From positions 62,001-126,000 of the forward strand of contig NZ_FNNQ01000011.1 in NCBI RefSeq assembly GCF_900106775.1: a DNA stretch of 64,000 bases. Reading direction: 5' to 3'. The first letter of the stretch is position 1. The number at the start of each line of letters is the position of its first letter. Under the pieces are notes generated by a model, which had not been told where the DNA came from, did not search any database, and was given only the letters and a program-made list of their open reading frames with translations. Position numbers and translations under genes: made by a program. The DNA is from Marininema mesophilum (GTDB lineage: Bacteria > Bacillota > Bacilli > Thermoactinomycetales > DSM-45169). This document shows, piece by piece, positions 33,521 through 41,389 of the stretch.

Positions 33521-35617
33521 TTGTTAGTAAGAGAGAAGAAAGGTAGAACTGATAGTATTTATCTATTATTAGACACGGTGAACCCTAAGCGAGGAGGTCT
33601 AACACGGAATTTATTGCGTCGTGCAAAACTTCTATCTGAAAGTTCCCAGCATGACATTCACATCTTAACCTTTGATTTCAACCCAAATTACAAGCAAATT
33701 CGCGCATGTTTGGAAGAAAAATCTTTAATTAATGAATGTGTTTATATTCATAATTTATATGAACATTTAGCAATCCAAAGTGGATTTTCCCAACCTTTGC
33801 TCCCTTTTCAAGAGCCCCCGATTGAAGAGGAAGGGTTGCAGGTCGATCCAGTTATGCAAAAAAACGCTTATCGACTTTATCGTAATGGTCTCTATATTAA
33901 ATATAAAAATTACGATGAAAAGAATCGTTTACTTTGGATCGATTATTTTAATGAAAATCGTTACCGTACCAAACGTGAGACTTATGATTATGATGGTCGA
34001 TTACGCCGAACCACTTATATGGATTATCATAAAAATAAACCAAAACAAATTCGATATTTTGACGAGGGAGGGTGTTGTTATTTAACGAAATGGTTTAATC
34101 CTGAAAATGGCCAATGTACACGGGTTAATTTTTTTTACGATGATAATAGGATCGATACTTTTAAAGATGAGCGTGATCTCAAGATTAGCTGGTTAGATCG
34201 TCTGGCAGATGCCTTCCCAGATGCTATTTTTCAAACTGAGAATACACGATTGGATAAAACAGATGAGCTGATCCTTGGGATGAAAAATAATCAAGTTGCC
34301 AAGGTGAAAGTGGTTCATAGCAATCACCTAAAGAATCCTTCTGATGTTCAAGGACCATTATTAGAAGCCCATGAAAATGCAATAAATAATGCTTCTTCTT
34401 TTGATGCGATGGTATTTATCACTCAGAAACAAAAGGAAGATGTCAGGAAGCGTTTTGGCCCACGCACGTACTATCATGCAATTCCACATAGTGCTCCTAT
34501 ACCAAGTAATAGTAGCACAATAAAAAGGGATCCTTGGAGGGTCGTTTGTATTGCTCGATTTTCCCGTTCAAAAAAATTAGATCATGCAATAAAAGCTTTT
34601 CGTAAAGTAGTAACTAAGTTTCCTCAAGCTCGGTTGGAGTTGTGGGGGTTTGGTCCTGAGGAAGAAAACTTACGGAAAATCATTAAAAGATTAAGGCTAG
34701 AAGAGCATGTTTTTATCAAGGGTTTTACCCATGCAGCGCTAGATGTATTTCGAGGGGCTGCTTTCTCGGTAGTTTGTTCAAATAGAGAAGGGTTTGGCCT
34801 CGTCATTGCAGAGAGTATGTCGGTTGGTACACCAGTTATCAGCTATGATATCAATTATGGACCCAGGGAGATGATTTCCCATGAAGAAAACGGTCTACTT
34901 ATTCCATTGGGTAAAATTGATAAATTGGCGGCTGCGATGATCGATCTTTTTTCCCATCAAGAAAAACGGGAACGTTTTGGGAAAGAAGCTCGCAAAATAG
35001 TAGATACAATGAGTGAAAGAACCTATGTAACACGTTGGTTACAGTTGTATGATCACATCAAGAATAAGAAAAAACATCAAATAAAGGTGGGTCCAAAGGA
35101 TTGTTCCCTTACTGGAGTAAAGTTGACCAATAAAAAAACGCTTCAAGTATCGGGTGAGATTTACCTGGGGGATAAAGGGAGGATAAATGAAGATCTGTCC
35201 GTATCACTTTATCTGCACCATCCGAGTCAGCAGCTGACTCAACAAGTCCCCATACAAATGACATGGAATGAAGAAGGAAAAGAACGTTTTACGACTGAGG
35301 TACAGCTCTCCGATCTATTAAATGGACAGAAGACAGGTCAAGATTCATGGATTTTCTTCCTTCGTTTTTCTGATAATGATTTCCCTGTCTACACACCACT
35401 TCGAGCCAAAAGCAATTCCATTCAGTATAAGCGGTTTTTTCTCGCTCAGGGATCACGCATATTGATTCGTTGTGATAGACAGGGAAATGTGATCCTCTCC
35501 ATAGAAAGATTCCGTCGCATAGTTAGAGGGTTGAAAGAAAAATTCAAAAAAAGGATTCGTCATCATGAAGCTACGTTAAAAACACGGATTCAAAAGTGGT
35601 TGCAAGTACCAAGCTAA
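33521..35617 (+). CDS. TagE-like glycosyltransferase (GT4)
   Basis: A 698-aa cytosolic transferase. The N-terminus (LDTVNPKRGGLTRNLLRRAK) and the length are those of TagE/YtcC-type enzymes that glucosylate poly(glycerol phosphate) teichoic acid. The GT-B C-terminal domain has VCIARFSRSKKLDHAIKAF, LWGFGPEE and the EGFGLVIAESMSVGTPVISY motif ending in YGPREMI. Residues from about 520 on form an extra beta-rich and then basic region of unknown role. TTG 33521 is preceded by GGGAGG. Wall teichoic acid genes are absent here, so the acceptor is inferred only. Confidence 0.82.
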   Translation: MLVREKKGRTDSIYLLLDTVNPKRGGLTRNLLRRAKLLSESSQHDIHILTFDFNPNYKQIRACLEEKSLINECVYIHNLYEHLAIQSGFSQPLLPFQEPPIEEEGLQVDPVMQKNAYRLYRNGLYIKYKNYDEKNRLLWIDYFNENRYRTKRETYDYDGRLRRTTYMDYHKNKPKQIRYFDEGGCCYLTKWFNPENGQCTRVNFFYDDNRIDTFKDERDLKISWLDRLADAFPDAIFQTENTRLDKTDELILGMKNNQVAKVKVVHSNHLKNPSDVQGPLLEAHENAINNASSFDAMVFITQKQKEDVRKRFGPRTYYHAIPHSAPIPSNSSTIKRDPWRVVCIARFSRSKKLDHAIKAFRKVVTKFPQARLELWGFGPEEENLRKIIKRLRLEEHVFIKGFTHAALDVFRGAAFSVVCSNREGFGLVIAESMSVGTPVISYDINYGPREMISHEENGLLIPLGKIDKLAAAMIDLFSHQEKRERFGKEARKIVDTMSERTYVTRWLQLYDHIKNKKKHQIKVGPKDCSLTGVKLTNKKTLQVSGEIYLGDKGRINEDLSVSLYLHHPSQQLTQQVPIQMTWNEEGKERFTTEVQLSDLLNGQKTGQDSWIFFLRFSDNDFPVYTPLRAKSNSIQYKRFFLAQGSRILIRCDRQGNVILSIERFRRIVRGLKEKFKKRIRHHEATLKTRIQKWLQVPS

Positions 35618-35659
35618 AGGGTGTCTAAAGAAAGGCAAGTGATATCACGATATCTAGTT

Positions 35660-36889
35660 TCATATGGGGGAGGAACATCCTTCTGTCTTTTCGATGAGTA
35701 CTTTGGATACCTCATGGAATTGAGCAAAAACGTCTAGAGCTTGCCCTAGACGTTTTTTTAAGGATGGAGTCATGGTAACTGTGGGTTCCAGTTGTAATAG
35801 GCGTACGTTAAGCTGTTTCCCTAATCGGTCCAAACTGGGGTCCATACGACCGATAAAGCGAGTGCCTTCTAGAATGGGCATAGCAAAGGAACCATACTTT
35901 CTTTTTACACGAGGGGTATAGATTTCCCAACGATAGTGGAAGTCAAATAAATCTGCGATCCGTTCCCGTCGCCAGAGTACATTATCCAATGGAGGAAGAA
36001 ATCGGATCGACTCTTCTTCTGACTGGTCTTCTCTCATTTTCTCATAGTTTTCTAGCTGATCTAGGTCTTCTGCAAGGATAAAGTAGGGGCGTCGAACTTC
36101 TTCCACTGCCAAGGGAATGACCGACCCTTCTTTCACCTTTTTCTGGATGGCCTCTTTTCTCTTCAATGCACTCATTTTCAGCCAGCCAAAGCGTGCATCG
36201 GTAGGGTCAAAAATACGATAGGCACGAAGATATTTATCGATCAACCCTTGTTCTGCATCACCCACCTCCATTTCCACTGATTTTCTCAGGAGATTTGGAG
36301 GGATTGTCCGTTCGGAAAGATCGAAAAAGCGTTCATTCCCTTCTCGTCGCACAACCCGGAGAATTCCCGAATCTGTAAGGAGATTTAATACATGGGAAGT
36401 GGCCTTGGTTTTTGCATCTTTGTTGTCCCAATATCCATGAACCCGAACCGTTGATTGAAAGGCTCGGGAGGGAAGAGGCCCTTCTTTTTCAACCAGGGCC
36501 AGGACTTCTTGTGCTACTGAAGCATAGGAGTCCAGATGAGGTTGCAGATGCTCTTTCCTACGTTTGCGAATTGGCTCAAGGAGTGGGTAATCTTCCATCG
36601 GGATCACACAGGCTGCATTTGCCCAGTATTCAAATACCTGGCCATTTGCGAGTAAATCATTTAAAAGGAGGGGTCGATATCCGGGAAGGCGAGCTGCCAT
36701 AACTAAGTGCTGATTCTTTTCAACAACCGAAACAGCATCTACTTGCACACATTCCAGTTTGTTAATCATAGCGAGGACATCATCTGGACCTCGTTTTTCA
36801 GAGCTCTGAATGGTGGGTAGCTGTTGAAAGTCCAATAGAAATCGACGTAGGGTAGCACGACTTACAGAAAAGGGAGAGAGTTGAGTCAT
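35660..36889 (-). CDS. YcaQ-like winged-helix protein (AlkX-type DNA glycosylase family)
   Basis: A 409-aa protein of the HTH_42/DUF1006 family. The ECVQVDAVSVVEKNQH region contains the QxD motif used by YcaQ-type glycosylases that unhook interstrand crosslinks; FEYWANAACVIP, FLPPLDNVLWRRERIADLF and FHYRWEIYTPRVKRKYG are further family blocks. The start is ATG 36889 after AGGTGG. It converges with the TagE-like gene and has no operon partners. Activity on crosslinked or alkylated DNA is inferred from family. Confidence 0.87.
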   Translation of the reverse strand: MTQLSPFSVSRATLRRFLLDFQQLPTIQSSEKRGPDDVLAMINKLECVQVDAVSVVEKNQHLVMAARLPGYRPLLLNDLLANGQVFEYWANAACVIPMEDYPLLEPIRKRRKEHLQPHLDSYASVAQEVLALVEKEGPLPSRAFQSTVRVHGYWDNKDAKTKATSHVLNLLTDSGILRVVRREGNERFFDLSERTIPPNLLRKSVEMEVGDAEQGLIDKYLRAYRIFDPTDARFGWLKMSALKRKEAIQKKVKEGSVIPLAVEEVRRPYFILAEDLDQLENYEKMREDQSEEESIRFLPPLDNVLWRRERIADLFDFHYRWEIYTPRVKRKYGSFAMPILEGTRFIGRMDPSLDRLGKQLNVRLLQLEPTVTMTPSLKKRLGQALDVFAQFHEVSKVLIEKTEGCSSPI

Positions 36890-37238
36890 GAGCACCACCT
36901 ATCCATGAAATGAATGAATCATTAGTTGTTTATTGTCAACGTACCATATATCCACTACCGAAACAAGTGTTCGCAATACGGTTATTGTCAGTGATTATCG
37001 GGATAGGGGAGAGCAGTCTTTGTCACATCGCTGCTCATAACTCAACGATTTCAATAGGCTAAGGAAGTATGGTTACATTGCATCATTTTTGGTCTCTATC
37101 CATAACACAGTAAGCTTATGGATTTGGTGAGAATTCATGAAATTTCAATCGACTCCTTACATTGATTTAAAGATAATTTAAAAGAGCAGTAATATACTTA
37201 ATATTGAGATGTTTCAAAAATTAAGGGGAGGGGTAGGT
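36890..37238. other. Intergenic region between divergent genes
   Basis: No gene or clear motif seen. It must carry the promoters of the YcaQ-like (minus) and lipin-like (plus) genes. The last 70 bases are AT-rich. Confidence 0.4.
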
Positions 37239-38243
37239 TTGCAGAGAAAATGGTTTCAGTCAGTTATGCTATTGGTCGTAACTTCGTTTTTATGGGGGTT
37301 GGGAGCTGCTCATGTAACTTATGCGGCACCATCCACCAGCTCATCCTCAGCTCCAGAATTTGATTTTAAAGAATCCGAATTTGAAGCACCCCCAAAGACT
37401 GGTTTTATCCATGGATATAATCAATTGTTAAGTACTCATACACCCCATCATAACGGATATGATCTCGTCGTAAATAAGGATGATGTCCAAGTAATCAAGG
37501 GGAAGTTTCAATACGGGGACTTTCGTAAGGACCTGGAGGACGAATGGGTGTCGATCTACACCTACTCCCTATCAGGAAAGGATTCTAGCTGGCTTAAAAT
37601 AGGGAGAGCTAAAACCGATTTGGATGGTCGGATTAACTTTGAGATTCCTAAAGAAAGTAAGCTCTCTAGCGGAGTGCACCTAGTCAAGTTGTTGGTTGAA
37701 GGGGATGGGACGAGTGCTTATATGTATGTCCATAACCTTGCTGAGAAGACAAAGACAGTCGTATTCGATATCGATGGGACATTAACGACAGATGATTTTG
37801 AAAATATAAAAGAGTACCTCAATGAATTTTGGAATGGAGAATACAAAGCGAAGATGTATGAGGATGCTAACAGAGCAGTCCGATATTATGCAGATCGGGG
37901 CTATACTATCGTCTATTTGACCGCCCGTCCCTATTGGCTAACTGAAAAAAGTCAAGCCTGGCTAAAAGAACTAGGATTCCCAAGGGGAATTATCCATACC
38001 TATGATGGGAGAGATCTTTTGTTTGGAGATAAGACGGCGGTTTACAAAAAGGAGTACCTGCAGGAAATCGGATCCAAAGGGATGTCCATTGACTATGCCT
38101 ATGGAAATGCAACCACTGATATCGATGCCTATATGGGCTATGGACTACCTGGTAATCGCACGTTTATTATTGGTGAGAATGCTGGGAAAAATGGTACTAC
38201 ACCAATTTCGAGCTATCCAGAACACTTGAAGGGCTTACCTTAG
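37239..38243 (+). CDS. Secreted lipin-like (LNS2) HAD-fold protein
   Basis: A 334-aa protein with a signal peptide (VMLLVVTSFLWGLGAAHVTY-AAP), a low-complexity Ser/Pro linker, a beta-sandwich region (residues about 60-170) and a C-terminal HAD-type domain. That domain has the catalytic VVFDIDGTLTTDD (DxDGT), VYLTARPYWLTEKSQAWLKE and IDYAYGNATTDIDAYMGYGL, as in the LNS2 domain of lipin/Smp2 phosphatidate phosphatases and Nir2-like proteins. TTG 37239 is preceded by GGGGAGGGG; an ATG ten codons earlier lacks a site. Extracellular phosphatidate phosphatase or lipid binding is inferred. Confidence 0.85.
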   Translation: MQRKWFQSVMLLVVTSFLWGLGAAHVTYAAPSTSSSSAPEFDFKESEFEAPPKTGFIHGYNQLLSTHTPHHNGYDLVVNKDDVQVIKGKFQYGDFRKDLEDEWVSIYTYSLSGKDSSWLKIGRAKTDLDGRINFEIPKESKLSSGVHLVKLLVEGDGTSAYMYVHNLAEKTKTVVFDIDGTLTTDDFENIKEYLNEFWNGEYKAKMYEDANRAVRYYADRGYTIVYLTARPYWLTEKSQAWLKELGFPRGIIHTYDGRDLLFGDKTAVYKKEYLQEIGSKGMSIDYAYGNATTDIDAYMGYGLPGNRTFIIGENAGKNGTTPISSYPEHLKGLP

Positions 38244-38255
38244 TAAAAGGAATAT

Positions 38256-38312
38256 TTCGGCCACACAAAACGGGTTTCCTGTACGCTAAGAAACCCGTTT
38301 TGTGTGGCCGAA
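38256..38312. terminator. Long perfect hairpin terminator
   Basis: 23-bp perfect arms (TTCGGCCACACAAAACGGGT onward) with an 11-base loop lie 12 bases past the lipin-like stop. It also ends the convergent DUF1259 gene. Confidence 0.8.
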
Positions 38313-38344
38313 AATGGTCGAGGTGACGGTTCACTCCAGTGGCG

Positions 38345-38758
38345 TTAATCTAAGAAAGCAATTGACCGTTTGGTTTTCCTCGCAAAGGAGATGGGGCTAT
38401 CTATAGACTCCCAGTGAATGTACATTAAACGGGGATTTTCACCTAGCCAGTGATTATGAAGCGCTGTTGCTTTAATCCCATTGTTTTGGAGATTTCTAAT
38501 TAATCGGTTCGCTTGATTTTGGAAAACTGCAGTCTCACCTAAGCAGAGCGCGCGTCCTTGCTGATCAAGAGCTTCAAATGAAAAGAGTTGATAGTTAACC
38601 AAAGGGGAATTCGTGCGTCTTCTTAAGATTTTTTCATCAAATTCCCGAGGACGACTTACAAAACAAACTGGACCAGGTTTAATTTCTCCTTCTTCTCCAC
38701 CTAAAATCCTTGTAAATTGGGTGCAAAGCCTTTTAAATTGGCGGCTTACCTTAGTCAT
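38345..38758 (-). CDS. DUF1259 protein, single-domain
   Basis: A 137-aa protein with one DUF1259 unit: PGPVCFVSRPREFDE and the terminal ALHNHWLGENPRLMYIHWES block. Many family members carry two such units (about 300 aa) with a signal peptide; this one has neither. ATG 38758 follows GGAAGGAAG. It stands alone. Function unknown. Confidence 0.82.
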   Translation of the reverse strand: MTKVSRQFKRLCTQFTRILGGEEGEIKPGPVCFVSRPREFDEKILRRRTNSPLVNYQLFSFEALDQQGRALCLGETAVFQNQANRLIRNLQNNGIKATALHNHWLGENPRLMYIHWESIDSPISFARKTKRSIAFLD

Positions 38759-39052
38759 ACAATCTTCCTTCCCATTTTTCATAGTAAATATAGATTTTAA
38801 TGATGGTATTCTATGCTCAATAAGAGAAGAAGATTGTGTGTATGCTTAGTTAACAGGCAAACATATAGCCCGTTTTTTTTGATAATGATGAGATGCAGAT
38901 ACAGTGAAAAAGATGATTAACTCTATGCCAAAAAACGCCATTGAAACCCCTCAATGTGGCCAACACTTGAACGTGGAGTCATATAAGATAGAGTAGAAGA
39001 GGAGGAGAGGGTTACATAAGGATAGATATCCGCTTTTATACGGTTTTCGAGT
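38759..39052. other. Intergenic region
   Basis: No gene seen. The GAGGAGGAGAGGG run near 39000 is not followed by a usable start codon. Confidence 0.4.
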
Positions 39053-39099
39053 AAAATACAAGAAGGTTTGGTTATAATAACCAAACCTTCTTGTATTTT
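39053..39099. terminator. Long perfect hairpin terminator of the acyltransferase
   Basis: 23-bp perfect arms (AAAATACAAGAAGGTTTGGT onward) around a single base abut the acyltransferase stop codon on the minus strand. Confidence 0.8.
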
Positions 39100-40260
39100 T
39101 TATTGTTCTATTACCAAAGCAGTACTCTTTTGCTTATTTCTGTTTTTATAACGAATGGGGCTTTCGATAAATTTCCAAGAAAGCCCCGCTATTGTAATGA
39201 TTAAAGCTAACTGAGCGACTATACGGATGATAGTATATTCATCCCCTGAAATCGCTTCAGGAAGTGATAGCGTCAGTATAGGGTAATGCCATAAATAAAT
39301 CCCATAGGAGCGAACACCTAACCACTTTAACGGACCCCATCCTAACATGCGATTAAACCAATGAAGCGAAGGGTGAACAATAGCGACAATTACAGCCACA
39401 GTGGCTACACATTGAAGCACCATCCCTCCTTGGTACAGAAAAGGCTCAACCTCATTAGTATACAAAACCATCCAAAGTAAAGTGGCAAGGCCGCCTACTC
39501 CCAATATACTTAGTATTACACGTGTGCGTTTGTTGTCAGCACTTCTTTCCATAACCTTTTGGCTTGGCAAGTATAGGGCAAGCGCTGCACCAATCAAAAG
39601 AGCAAATGCACGAGTATCTGTCCCGTAGTAGATCCTGCTTTGGTCCATCAATCCAGGTTCATATAGATATGCCATGGCAAGAGCAGAAACCAATGCTCCC
39701 AGGAGAATCAATCCGATTAGCCATTTCCGTTTCCGCTTTCTAATGAAGAAAAGTCCTAACCACAGCAGAAAGGGCCAAAATAGATAGAATTGTTCTTCTA
39801 CGGCTAAGGACCAGAGGTGTAATAGAGGAGAAGGTTCACCAAAATTAGAAAAATAGGATGCATCACTGATAATGAACCACCAATTATTTAGATATATCAG
39901 GGATGCAAGCAAATCTTTCCATAGATTAGTTAACCGAGAAGGATCTGATATAGCCATCCAGATCACGACAATGATCAAAAAGAAAAATAGTCCTGGCAGT
40001 AGCCGTCTGGCACGCCGGAGCCAAAAATCACGCAAGTCAATTCTCCCGAGTTTTTCCCGCTGCATAACAAGTATATCGGTAATCAGATATCCAGATAGGA
40101 CAAAAAATATCCCTACACCTAGTAGTCCACCAGGCATCCAATCCAATTCGAGATGATAGGCAATCACAGCTAACACTGCGATTGCCCTCAATCCATCCAA
40201 TCCAGATATCCGACCTTTTATCTGAGAATGCTGCTCATTGACTGTCTTTGTATTATCCAT
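39100..40260 (-). CDS. Acyltransferase-3 family membrane O-acyltransferase
   Basis: About 386 aa with ten predicted membrane segments. The N-terminal RISGLDGLRAIAVLAVIAYH includes the catalytic histidine, followed by GIFFVLSGYLITDIL, FWLRRARRLLPG and HLWSLAVEEQFYLFWP, all family hallmarks (OatA-like membrane domain). It has no extracellular SGNH domain, but an SGNH lipoprotein is encoded immediately upstream and could complete transfer outside. The start is either ATG 40260 or GTG 40269. The acceptor (peptidoglycan or a wall polymer) is unknown. Confidence 0.87.
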   Translation of the reverse strand: MDNTKTVNEQHSQIKGRISGLDGLRAIAVLAVIAYHLELDWMPGGLLGVGIFFVLSGYLITDILVMQREKLGRIDLRDFWLRRARRLLPGLFFFLIIVVIWMAISDPSRLTNLWKDLLASLIYLNNWWFIISDASYFSNFGEPSPLLHLWSLAVEEQFYLFWPFLLWLGLFFIRKRKRKWLIGLILLGALVSALAMAYLYEPGLMDQSRIYYGTDTRAFALLIGAALALYLPSQKVMERSADNKRTRVILSILGVGGLATLLWMVLYTNEVEPFLYQGGMVLQCVATVAVIVAIVHPSLHWFNRMLGWGPLKWLGVRSYGIYLWHYPILTLSLPEAISGDEYTIIRIVAQLALIITIAGLSWKFIESPIRYKNRNKQKSTALVIEQ

Positions 40261-40265
40261 GGCGA

Positions 40266-40889
40266 TCACTGGCTTTTCTTGTTATTTTCGAGGTCATCAA
40301 GGAGCTTTTGATAAAATTCTTTTGTAAAATGCACGCCATCTTTACCACGTAGATCGGATTGATCTTTCAGTAAACCAGACAAATCGATATAATCTACGTT
40401 TTCCTTTTTGGATAATGCTTTTAAGCCTTTATTCAATCGAGGAATATTTTTGAATTTAGGTTCTTTTTGCAGTGCTTTTGCGGTTACAGGTGGGACGGAT
40501 AAAACATGAATTTTCATTTCCGGTGATTTTTCTTTTAGTGTCTTGATCAATTTTTCATAGTCGGTCAGGGTTTTATTTACTGGGTCCTTTACTGGAAAAT
40601 ACAAGCTGTTCAAGCCAAGTAGAAAATATAGATCTTTAGGCTTCTTACTGACAATTTTATCAACATCTTTTAATGCAAACATCGGGGTGCCACCATCACT
40701 AGTTATCACATTTTCTTTACCTGCAACCTCAGGTAATCCTTTGAAAAGGGAATCCCCATAATAGAGATTGCTCGATGTTTTATTCGTATCTTCCTTTCCC
40801 CCATAAGCGTCTCCGTTTTGTTTCCCTCCACAAGCTACAACAGTTAAAGCTAAAATAGCAACGAGTAAACCCATAAATAGTTTTTTCAT
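40266..40889 (-). CDS. SGNH/GDSL-type lipoprotein
   Basis: A 207-aa predicted lipoprotein: signal peptide with lipobox LTVVAC, then an SGNH hydrolase fold with YYGDSLF (catalytic Ser), GLNSLYF (Asn) and the C-terminal DGVHFT (Asp/His). It is short, and the Gly block is not obvious. It is coupled to the acyltransferase. By analogy with PatB or AlgX partners it could take acetyl groups exported by the membrane protein and move them to a wall glycan, or act as an esterase. Confidence 0.8.
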   Translation of the reverse strand: MKKLFMGLLVAILALTVVACGGKQNGDAYGGKEDTNKTSSNLYYGDSLFKGLPEVAGKENVITSDGGTPMFALKDVDKIVSKKPKDLYFLLGLNSLYFPVKDPVNKTLTDYEKLIKTLKEKSPEMKIHVLSVPPVTAKALQKEPKFKNIPRLNKGLKALSKKENVDYIDLSGLLKDQSDLRGKDGVHFTKEFYQKLLDDLENNKKSQ

Positions 40890-41389
40890 AGCCGCATTTC
40901 CTCCTTAAAGTCATTGTGATTAAGAATGTGGCATATCATTCCACATAAACATTCACTCTTAATTGGTGGTGTGCGTCTAGTATAGGGGAGTGAATAGTCG
41001 AGAAACAGTGTAGAAAGAAGGTGAAGTTGTCCAGGTATAAACTAAGGGGAAATTAGCCAATTAAAAAATTAAAAACGCTCCTTTGTGTACAATTGTTTTG
41101 AAGAGCCAACTCAAACAACCACACAAAGGGCGTTTTTTTCTCCTAGTCTCGGGCTAATCAACAACCCTGCTGAATCACTACAAAGGGCATTAACTATAAT
41201 TTCCTACTTTTGGTATAGAGAGAATGATTGAATTATGTTATATTGCGTCGAAGAGTATTTAGTTATGTTATATTGGTAGAGTTATGCGAGATATGTATTT
41301 CCTTTAGTTTCATGATATAGCAAGGATTGGAAAATTAGACAAGAGAGCTCTAATCTCAGACGAATCAGGAATCCCAGGGGGTTTTATAT
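40890..41389. other. Intergenic region upstream of the PBP
   Basis: Contains the hairpin at 41071-41139 and two near-identical TAGTTATGTTATATTG-like stretches around 41230-41275. No gene seen. Confidence 0.45.
41071..41139. terminator. Hairpin with T-run
   Basis: AAAAACGCTCCTTTGTGT pairs with ACACAAAGGGCGTTTTT (one mismatch) around a 32-base loop; the plus strand ends in TTTTTTT. No plus-strand gene lies close upstream, so it may end an unseen short transcript. Confidence 0.55.
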
